30,931 nt of DNA from CAYSHJ01 sp964589725 (GTDB lineage: Bacteria; Planctomycetota; Planctomycetia; Planctomycetales; Planctomycetaceae). Shown here piece by piece: positions 19,062 to 25,742 of the stretch. Every line of letters begins with the position of its first letter. The stretch's first letter is position 1. The position numbers were made by a program, and so were the translations under genes. The stretch is from NCBI GenBank assembly GCA_964589725.1, contig CAZPUJ010000089.1, forward strand, positions 1-30,931, in the 5' to 3' direction. A model generated the notes under the pieces. That model saw nothing but the letters and a program-made list of their open reading frames with translations. It did not search any database and had not been told where the DNA came from.

Positions 19062-19087
19062 CTTAACGGTGTCACTTAACGGTGTCA
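19062..19087. repeat. 13-bp perfect tandem repeat
   Basis: The 13-base unit CTTAACGGTGTCA occurs twice back to back, at 19062-19074 and 19075-19087. The end of the second copy merges into the left arm of the inverted repeat that encloses the RAYT gene (19081-19095). The first copy carries the sequence GGTGTCA, which is also the start of that arm, so a partial duplication of the element end is likely. Confidence 0.9.
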
Positions 19088-19104
19088 GGTTTGGCATATG
19101 TGGT

Positions 19105-19995
19105 TTATGGACACCATCGATTCGACTTGTGACGTGCCAGAAGCTTGGTGAGCGAGGAAGGATCGCGATTCAGGAAGCGGGCGACCTCACAGAGAGTCGC
19201 GATGCGTCGTTCGATGGCTTGAACGCTGAATGCAACGCGGATCGCTGCGAGATATCTGGCGCGCGAGGGTGAGCGCAAGAGCTCCGTACTAAGGTGATGC
19301 TGGGCGCAGTGGAATATAGCGAACTCGGCCAGCGTCAGGGCACTGCGCGGTTTGTGCGGTGCGAATGGGATCTTTGCGATGAATTGATCGGTACCCAGAA
19401 TCCGGGGGTCTTCTGGATGGGACTCCTCATCGAGATCGCCATCATCCTCATCACGGGGCTCACAAATGAATCGCTTGTAAGCGCTCCGTGCCTGGACGAT
19501 GTCATTGGAGAAAAGAGACAGGCCGAAATCAGTCGTCAACCAGAAAATAGAGTCGGTGCCGAGGTACGCCCGGTGTGAGGACCACGGGTAGTCAGAGGGA
19601 CTATCGACGATCCTGGCCTTCACCGGGTTCAGGTGGATATAGCGGAGGAGCGTCAGGAAGTACGCATCGACCTCGACGAGCTTTGCCCCATGGCGCTGCT
19701 CGAACAGGTGTCCACTCGTGTTGAGCAGCTTGTGACGATAACGAGAATAGCGGCCGGCGATGCTCTGCATGATCTTTCCCAGTGGACAGTCGGCGATCTG
19801 CACCAGCGCATGCAGATGATTCGTCATCCAGCAGAACGCATGAATTCGACAAACGAATCGCGTGACAGCGTCAGCGACGAAATCATTGAGTACACCTCGG
19901 TCGGCCGCAGTGCCGAATAGCGCCTCTCGGTGATTGCCACGAAGAATGACGTGATAGAAAGCGCCGGGGACGTGAAGGCGCGGTGGTCTGGGCAT
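19105..19995 (-). CDS. REP-associated tyrosine transposase (RAYT, Y1 family)
   Basis: A 296-residue HUH endonuclease of the Y1/IS200-like family. The N-terminus (PRPPRLHVPGAFYHVILRGNHREALF) is typical of RAYTs. The HUH motif is in MTNHLHALVQ, and the catalytic Tyr is probably in SIAGRYSRYRH; HLFEQRHGAKLVE and LLRYIHLNPVKARIV complete the domain. A longer-than-usual C-terminal extension (about 165-296) includes an acidic stretch RDEDDGDLDEESHPEDP and a helical end that might bind DNA (FSVQAIERRIATLCEVARFLNRDPSSLTKLLARHK, quoted only by its limits: helix-turn-helix-like, about 255-290). The frame is intact with all catalytic residues, so the protein may be active. Confidence 0.88.
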   Translation of the reverse strand: MPRPPRLHVPGAFYHVILRGNHREALFGTAADRGVLNDFVADAVTRFVCRIHAFCWMTNHLHALVQIADCPLGKIMQSIAGRYSRYRHKLLNTSGHLFEQRHGAKLVEVDAYFLTLLRYIHLNPVKARIVDSPSDYPWSSHRAYLGTDSIFWLTTDFGLSLFSNDIVQARSAYKRFICEPRDEDDGDLDEESHPEDPRILGTDQFIAKIPFAPHKPRSALTLAEFAIFHCAQHHLSTELLRSPSRARYLAAIRVAFSVQAIERRIATLCEVARFLNRDPSSLTKLLARHKSNRWCP

Positions 19996-20052
19996 CCCTG
20001 CCGCTTCCTGGTGGAGACGAAGCGGAGACTACCGTGCTGGCGCTGCGCTCAC

Positions 20053-20073
20053 TTTGCGGAGAAACTCTGCAAA
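20053..20073 (+). promoter_or_regulatory. Hairpin burying the ribosome-binding site of the flavoprotein gene
   Basis: TTTGCGGAG (20053-20061) pairs with CTCTGCAAA (20065-20073) through nine pairs, one of them G-U, closed by an AAA loop. The left arm contains GGAG, the only Shine-Dalgarno-like site for ATG 20073, and the right arm ends on the A of that ATG. In mRNA this would hide both. It could be a translational switch or a structure recognised by the transposase; no GTAG guide, typical of REP hairpins, is next to it. Confidence 0.5.
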
Positions 20074-22544
20074 TGGCCAACAAGCCAAACCTGACACCTC
20101 CCATCCGTTCAGCGCGCATCGTCATCGTCGGCGGTGGCATCGTCGGCTGCTCGGTCGCCTATCACCTCGGCAGGATGGGGATCACCGACTGCATCCTGCT
20201 CGAGCGCGGGAAACTGTCGTCGGGTTCGAGTTGGCACGCCGCCGGTCTCGTCGGGCAGCTTCGTAGCAACGCGAACGTGACGCAGCTGCTCGGTTACTCG
20301 GTGGCGCTCTACAACAGGCTCGAAGCGGAGACCGGGCTCGCGACCGGCTGGAAAATGAATGGCGGGCTCCGGCTCGCCTGCAATGCGGAGCGCTGGATCG
20401 AAGTGAAGCGGCAGGCGACCACCGCGCGCAGTTTCGGCCTTGAAATGCACCTGCTGTCGCCGGCGGAAGCGCGCGATCTCTGGCCGCCGATGACGGTCGA
20501 CGATGTCGTCGGCGCCGCGTTCCTGCCGACCGACGGCCAGGCAAACCCGGGCGATATCGTCCAGGCGCTCGCCCGCGGCGCGCGCACCAGCGGTGTGACA
20601 GTTCACGAAGACATCGAGGTCATCGGCATCCGCGTGGAGAACGGCGCCGTGCGCGGGATCGAAACGGATCGCGGCGCGATCTCCTGCGAGAAGCTCGTGC
20701 TGTGTGCCGGCCAGTGGACGCGCGACCTTGGCCGACTTGCGGGTGTCAACGTGCCGCTGGTCTCGGTGCAGCACCAGTACCTGATCACGACCCCGATCGA
20801 AAGCGTGACGCGCGGGCTGCCGACGCTGCGCGATCCGGATCGGCTCACTTACTACAAGGAGGAGGTCGGTGGTCTCGTAATGGGTGGTTACGAACCGAAT
20901 CCGATTCCCTGGGCGAGCGGCGGCCTGCCGTCCGATTTCCAGTTCACGCTGCTCGATTCGGACTGGGATCATTTCACGCCGACCATGCAGCAGGCGCTGG
21001 AGCGTGTGCCCGCGCTCGCGACCGCGGGCGTCAAGCAGCTTGTGAACGGTCCCGAGAGCTTCACGCCCGACGGCAACTTCATCCTCGGGCAGGCACCGGA
21101 GGTGCGCAATGTCTTTGTCGGCGCGGGTTTCAATGCGTTTGGCATCGCGGCCGGCGGCGGCGCCGGCATGGCGCTCGCCGAGTGGGTGGCGCAGGGCGAG
21201 CCTTCGAACGACTTGTGGCCCGTGGATATCCGCCGCTTTGGCCGCCACCACCAGGATGTCGACTGGGTGCGTACTCGCACGCTGGAAGCGTATGGCAAGC
21301 ATTACACGATGGCGTGGCCTGCCGAGGAGTACACGTCAGGACGGCCATTCCGGAAGTCGCCGCTCTATGAGCGCCTGAAATCCCAGGGTGCGGTATTCGG
21401 CGAAAAACTCGGCTGGGAGCGTCCGAACTGGTTTGCTGATCTCGTCGCGGGCGAGACGCCGGAAGACGTCTACACCTTCGGACGGCCGAACTGGTTCGAG
21501 GCGGTCGGACGCGAGCACCGCGCGACGCGTGAACGCGTGGCGCTTTTCGACCAGACGTCGTTTGCAAAATTCATGATGATCGGCCGCGATGCCGAAGCCG
21601 CGTTATCCTGGATTGCCGCGAACGACGTCACGAAGCCACCGGGTGCGCTGACCTACACGCAGATGCTCAACGCGCGCGGCGGCATCGAATGCGACCTGAC
21701 CGTCGCGCGCCTTGCGGACGATCAGTTCTACATCGTCACCGGCACCGGCTTCGCAACGCACGACTTCGACTGGATACGCCGCAATCTCCCCGCGGGACTC
21801 GACGCGCAACTCGTCGATGTCACGGAAAAACATTCGGTGCTCACGCTGATGGGACCGCGCGCCCGCGACACCTTATCCGCCGTGACACCGGATAACGTGT
21901 CGAATGCCGCGTTCCCGTTCGCACAATGCCGGCGCATCACTATTGGCGGCGCGCCCGTGATCGCGCTGCGCGTTACTTATGTCGGCGAGCTTGGCTGGGA
22001 ACTGCATGTCCCGATCGAAGCCGCTGCGACGGTCTATGACTCACTGATCGATGCGGGCCGGCCGCAGGGTATTGCCAATGCGGGCTACCGCGCGATCGAG
22101 ACGCTGCGCCTCGAGAAAGGTTATCGCGCCTGGGGCGCCGACATCGGTCCCGATCATTCGCCGCTGGTGGCGGGGCTCGGCTGGGCGGTGAAACTGCAGG
22201 GCGATGTTCCGTTTCTCGGCCGCGCAGCGCTCGAGGAGCAAAAGAAGCGCCGCCTGCCACGCCTGCTCGCCTGTTTCACGGTCGACGACCCCGCGGTCGT
22301 GTTGCTGGGGCGCGAGACGATCTTTCGCGATGGCCGGCGCGCGGGCTGGCTGACGAGCGCAGGATTTGGCCACACCGTGCAGAAACCCATTGGCTACGGT
22401 TACGTGCGCGACGCGGACAACGGGGTCGACCCTGGCATGGTGCTGTCCGGCAGCTATGAACTCGAAGTCGCCACCGAGCGGGTGCCGGCATCCGTTTCGC
22501 TCACGCCCCTTTACGATCCCGGCATGACCCGCATCAAGGCCTGA
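20073..22544 (+). CDS. Dimethylglycine/sarcosine dehydrogenase-like flavoprotein with GcvT domain
   Basis: An 823-residue enzyme. Residues about 13-400 form an FAD-dependent oxidoreductase: VIVGGGIVGCSVAYHL binds ADP, and GSSWHAAGLVG contains the His that carries covalent FAD in dimethylglycine and sarcosine dehydrogenases. A middle linking domain follows, then a GcvT-type folate-binding aminomethyltransferase region (about 470-820; ARGGIECDLTVARL, GELGWELHVP, YRAIETLRLEKGYRAWGADI). It oxidatively demethylates N-methyl glycines, passing the one-carbon unit to tetrahydrofolate, though close relatives use other substrates. The ATG at 20073 lies within the RAYT cassette's right end, so residues 1-8 (MANKPNLT) are element-derived. 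It precedes glpD by 13 bases. Confidence 0.85.
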   Translation: MANKPNLTPPIRSARIVIVGGGIVGCSVAYHLGRMGITDCILLERGKLSSGSSWHAAGLVGQLRSNANVTQLLGYSVALYNRLEAETGLATGWKMNGGLRLACNAERWIEVKRQATTARSFGLEMHLLSPAEARDLWPPMTVDDVVGAAFLPTDGQANPGDIVQALARGARTSGVTVHEDIEVIGIRVENGAVRGIETDRGAISCEKLVLCAGQWTRDLGRLAGVNVPLVSVQHQYLITTPIESVTRGLPTLRDPDRLTYYKEEVGGLVMGGYEPNPIPWASGGLPSDFQFTLLDSDWDHFTPTMQQALERVPALATAGVKQLVNGPESFTPDGNFILGQAPEVRNVFVGAGFNAFGIAAGGGAGMALAEWVAQGEPSNDLWPVDIRRFGRHHQDVDWVRTRTLEAYGKHYTMAWPAEEYTSGRPFRKSPLYERLKSQGAVFGEKLGWERPNWFADLVAGETPEDVYTFGRPNWFEAVGREHRATRERVALFDQTSFAKFMMIGRDAEAALSWIAANDVTKPPGALTYTQMLNARGGIECDLTVARLADDQFYIVTGTGFATHDFDWIRRNLPAGLDAQLVDVTEKHSVLTLMGPRARDTLSAVTPDNVSNAAFPFAQCRRITIGGAPVIALRVTYVGELGWELHVPIEAAATVYDSLIDAGRPQGIANAGYRAIETLRLEKGYRAWGADIGPDHSPLVAGLGWAVKLQGDVPFLGRAALEEQKKRRLPRLLACFTVDDPAVVLLGRETIFRDGRRAGWLTSAGFGHTVQKPIGYGYVRDADNGVDPGMVLSGSYELEVATERVPASVSLTPLYDPGMTRIKA

Positions 22545-22557
22545 TGCAAAATAGAAC

Positions 22558-24096
22558 ATGAGCAGCACGGACACATTCGATCTGCTGGTCGTGGGCGGCG
22601 GCATCAACGGCACCGGCATCGCCCGCGACGCGGCCGGCCGCGGCTTGCGCGTGCTGCTGGTGGAGCGGGCCGGCCTCGCGCGCTACACGTCTTCCTCGAC
22701 CACCAAGCTGGTCCACGGCGGCCTGCGTTACCTCGAGTATTTCAAGTTCCGGCTGGTGCGCGAGTCGCTGAATGAGCGCGAGCGCCTGCTCTCGATCGCA
22801 CCGCACCTGGTCACCCCGCTGCGTTTTGTGCTGCCGTACAAGAGCTGGCTGCGTCCCGCCTGGGCGGTGCGCCTCGGACTGTTCCTCTACGACTGGCTCG
22901 GCAGCCGCAGTACCCTCGAATCGTCAGCGTCCATTCGTTTTGCGAAGTCGGAATACGGCCGGCCGCTGCGCCGCAGCATTCGTCGGGGTTTTGCCTATTC
23001 GGACTGTGCGGTCGACGACAGCCGGCTGGTCATTCTGAACGCGAGGGACGCCGCCGAGCGCGGCGCCTCCGTGCGCGTCGGCCACCGCCTGGTCCGCGCG
23101 ACGCGGGAGCGCGGCCTGTGGCGGGCGGAAATGGAGGGTGAGATGCCGCAGCAAGCGTACTCGGTGACGGCGCGCGTCATCGTGAACGCCGCCGGCCCAT
23201 GGATTTCGGACGTGCTGACCGAGCGGCTCGGTGGGAAAAGCCAGCAGTCGGTGCGGCTCGTCAAGGGCAGCCATATTGTCGTGCGCCGCCTCTATGAAGG
23301 CGCCCACGCCTACGCGCTGCAGCACCCGGACCGTCGCATCGTCTTCGTGATCCCCTACCAGGAAGAATTCACGTTGATCGGCACGACCGACGTGCCCTGG
23401 CATGGCGAGCCGGGCACGGCGGTCATCACGCCTGCCGAGACGGACTACCTGTGCCAGGCGGTCAACCGGTATTTCGAACACCAGATCAGTCCGAGCGATG
23501 TCGTCTGGAGTTACGCGGGCATTCGCGCGCTGTGGGACGACGCAGCGTCGGAGGCGGCAGCGGTAACCCGTGATTACGTGCTCGACCTCGACGCACCACA
23601 GGGCCAGGCGCCGGTGCTGTCGGTGTTCGGCGGCAAGATCACCACCTACCGACGCCTCGCGGAGCTGGCCCTCGAGAAGCTCGAGTCGCAGCTTGAACCG
23701 ATGGCTTCCCCGTGGACACTCACCGTGCCGCTGCCAGGTGGTGACATTCCTGGCGGCGATGTCGATGCATTCATCGCCGACGTGCGCCGGCGCTGGCCAT
23801 TTCTCGACGCGCCGCAGGCGCGGCGCCTTGCCCACGCCTACGGCACGCGCATTGCGCAGGTGCTGGCCGGCGTCAGTTCACGCGAAGCGATGGGCGAGGA
23901 CTTCGGCGGCGGTTTGACGCGGGTGGAAGTCGACTTCCTGATTCGCGAGGAGTGGGCCAGGTCGGCCGAGGACATTTACTGGCGGCATTCGAAGACCGGC
24001 TTGAATGCCTCGCCCGCAGACCAGCGGCGACTCATTGCGTACTTGCAGAACATTCCGTACCAGAGCCACCGGGAGTTGCCGGTACGGACCGGGTGA
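22558..24096 (+). CDS. glpD: Aerobic glycerol-3-phosphate dehydrogenase
   Basis: A 512-residue flavoprotein of the membrane-associated quinone-linked glycerol-3-phosphate dehydrogenase family, converting glycerol-3-phosphate to dihydroxyacetone phosphate. Visible signatures: FAD fold FDLLVVGGGINGTGIARDAAGRG, the family motif SSSTTKLVHGGLRYLEY, NAAGPWISDVL, LIGTTDVPW, YAGIRALWDD and SVFGGKITTYRRLAE. The C-terminal half ends in a helical domain. Length fits (E. coli GlpD about 500). ATG 22558 follows the flavoprotein stop by 13 bases and is 10 bases upstream of glpK in a likely operon. It would consume the product of GlpK. Confidence 0.94.
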   Translation: MSSTDTFDLLVVGGGINGTGIARDAAGRGLRVLLVERAGLARYTSSSTTKLVHGGLRYLEYFKFRLVRESLNERERLLSIAPHLVTPLRFVLPYKSWLRPAWAVRLGLFLYDWLGSRSTLESSASIRFAKSEYGRPLRRSIRRGFAYSDCAVDDSRLVILNARDAAERGASVRVGHRLVRATRERGLWRAEMEGEMPQQAYSVTARVIVNAAGPWISDVLTERLGGKSQQSVRLVKGSHIVVRRLYEGAHAYALQHPDRRIVFVIPYQEEFTLIGTTDVPWHGEPGTAVITPAETDYLCQAVNRYFEHQISPSDVVWSYAGIRALWDDAASEAAAVTRDYVLDLDAPQGQAPVLSVFGGKITTYRRLAELALEKLESQLEPMASPWTLTVPLPGGDIPGGDVDAFIADVRRRWPFLDAPQARRLAHAYGTRIAQVLAGVSSREAMGEDFGGGLTRVEVDFLIREEWARSAEDIYWRHSKTGLNASPADQRRLIAYLQNIPYQSHRELPVRTG

Positions 24097-24106
24097 AGGA
24101 ACTGCC

Positions 24107-25597
24107 ATGAGCAGGCCGCACCACATTCTTGCCATTGACCAGGGGACAACCTCGACGCGCAGCATCGTGTTCGACGACGCAGGACGGGTGGTGTCGATCG
24201 CGCGGCGCGAACTTCGTCAGCATTACCCGGCCGCAGGCTGGGTGGAGCACGATGCGGAGGATATCTGGCGCGATTGCCTGGCGACGGCGCGCGAGGCCAT
24301 TGACCAGTCCGGTCTCGGCGCACGCGGCATCGCTGCGGTCGGTATCACGAATCAACGCGAGACGACGGTGATATGGGAACGGAGCACCGGCAAGCCGATC
24401 CATCGCGCGATCGTCTGGCAGGACCGGCGCACGGCGGAGACTTGCGCCCGCCTGAAAGGCGATGGCGCCGAGGACCTGGTCCGGCGGCGTACCGGACTGC
24501 TGCTCGATCCGTACTTCTCCGGCACCAAGATTAGCTGGCTGCTGGATCAGGTCGCGGGCGCGCGGGCGCGCGCAGAGCGTGGCGAACTCGCCTTCGGCAC
24601 GATCGACAGTTTCCTGCTCTGGCGGCTGACCGGCGGCCGGGTCCACGCCACCGACGTGACCAACGCCTCGCGCACCCTGCTTTTCGACATTCATCGCGGA
24701 CAGTGGGATGAGGAACTGTTGCGGCTGATCCGCGTACCCCGCGAACTGCTGCCCGAAGTGAAAGACAGCAGCGCAGTCTATGGCGAGACCGCGCCGGGCA
24801 TCTTCGATCAGGCCATCCCGATCGGCGGCATCGCCGGTGACCAGCAGGCGGCGCTTATCGGTCAGGCCTGTTTTGAACCTGGAATGGTCAAGTCCACCTA
24901 CGGCACGGGTTGCTTCCTGCTGCTCAATACCGGCGATACGCCAGTGCTGTCGCAGAACCGCTTGCTGACGACGCCGGCGTATCGCATCAACGGTCGTACG
25001 ACCTACGCAATGGAAGGTTCGATCTTCGCCGCCGGTGCCGCCATCAAGTGGCTGCGAGACGGGCTCGGGCTAATCAAGGATGCCGCGGAGACTGCCGCGC
25101 TCGCAATGCGGGTACCGGACAATCACGGCGTGTATCTGGTGCCAGCGTTCGTCGGGCTCGGCGCACCGCATTGGCTGCCCGATGCACGGGCGCTGATTTG
25201 TGGACTGACCCTGGACGCGACCGGTGCACACCTCGCGCGGGCCGCGCTCGAGTCGGTGGCGTTTCAGACCCTCGACCTGACGACCGCCATGGCCGGCGAT
25301 GGCGCGCAGAGCGCGGCAGCGATCCGGGTCGATGGCGGCATGGCCGCCAACGACTGGTTTTGCCGTTTTCTGGCGGATGTACTCGATGCGCCCGTGCAAA
25401 AGCCGACCCAACTGGAGACCACGGCACTCGGGGCAGCTTTTCTGGCCGGGCTCGCGACGGGTGTCTGGGCCGACCTGAAAGCCGTCGCCGCGACCTGGAC
25501 GACCGGCGCCACGTTTGCACCGGATATGGCGCCCGCCCGTCGTTCGGAACTGGTCGCCGGATGGAAAACCGCGCTCCAACGGACGCTTGTAATATAA
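24107..25597 (+). CDS. glpK: Glycerol kinase
   Basis: A 496-residue FGGY-family kinase, glycerol + ATP to glycerol-3-phosphate. Diagnostic motifs: DQGTTSTRSIVFD at the N-terminus, TNQRETTVIWER with IVWQDRRTAE, YFSGTKISWLLD, GGIAGDQQAALIGQACFE, KSTYGTGCFLLLNTG, AFVGLGAPHWLPDARALICGLT and VDGGMAANDWFCRF. Length matches characterised GlpK proteins (about 500). The ATG at 24107 has AGGA nearby, 10 bases after the glpD stop. Glycerol taken up by the ABC system encoded at 6787-12717 would be its natural substrate. Confidence 0.95.
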   Translation: MSRPHHILAIDQGTTSTRSIVFDDAGRVVSIARRELRQHYPAAGWVEHDAEDIWRDCLATAREAIDQSGLGARGIAAVGITNQRETTVIWERSTGKPIHRAIVWQDRRTAETCARLKGDGAEDLVRRRTGLLLDPYFSGTKISWLLDQVAGARARAERGELAFGTIDSFLLWRLTGGRVHATDVTNASRTLLFDIHRGQWDEELLRLIRVPRELLPEVKDSSAVYGETAPGIFDQAIPIGGIAGDQQAALIGQACFEPGMVKSTYGTGCFLLLNTGDTPVLSQNRLLTTPAYRINGRTTYAMEGSIFAAGAAIKWLRDGLGLIKDAAETAALAMRVPDNHGVYLVPAFVGLGAPHWLPDARALICGLTLDATGAHLARAALESVAFQTLDLTTAMAGDGAQSAAAIRVDGGMAANDWFCRFLADVLDAPVQKPTQLETTALGAAFLAGLATGVWADLKAVAATWTTGATFAPDMAPARRSELVAGWKTALQRTLVI

Positions 25598-25608
25598 GTG
25601 TAATATAA
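25588..25608 (+). repeat. AT-rich 10-bp direct repeat with a TATAAT box
   Basis: TGTAATATAA occurs at 25588-25597 and 25599-25608, an 11-base period. The first copy includes the glpK stop codon. A consensus TATAAT is at 25604-25609. The stretch is strikingly AT-rich for this genome. An 11-base period places both copies on the same helix face, so a tandem regulator site upstream of the TonB receptor is a reasonable guess. No matching -35 box stands out. Confidence 0.45.
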
Positions 25609-25633
25609 TAGCAACAGTCTCATCCATAAAGGC

Positions 25634-25668
25634 TTGCATGAGCCAGAGGACGGGCTAAAATGCCGTCC
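25634..25668 (+). promoter_or_regulatory. Candidate promoter with overlapping hairpin upstream of the TonB receptor
   Basis: TTGCAT at 25634-25639 and TAAAAT at 25656-25661, separated by 16 bases, resemble a sigma-70 promoter (good -10, weak -35). GGACGG (25648-25653) and CCGTCC (25663-25668) are a perfect 6-bp inverted repeat centred on the -10 box. A dyad here suits a repressor site or a short RNA stem. Both are predictions only. Confidence 0.35.
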
Positions 25669-25742
25669 CATCTAGATGTCTGAATACCACAACAGTTGCG
25701 GGTGGCATGAGTGCCACCGTGACGAACGAATCAGGAGAAGCC

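Larger units (their letters stand above)
19081..20098. mobile_element. RAYT-bearing cassette bounded by a 15-bp inverted repeat
   Basis: GGTGTCAGGTTTGGC at 19081-19095 is matched exactly in reverse complement at 20084-20098. The pair encloses only the transposase gene and a short upstream region, 1018 bases in total. RAYT genes are usually described as single-copy domesticated relatives of IS200/IS605 without terminal inverted repeats, so the bounding repeat is notable. I recall similar CAAACCTGACACC sequences beside RAYT genes elsewhere. No target duplication can be identified. The right arm falls inside the start of the downstream flavoprotein gene. Confidence 0.7.
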
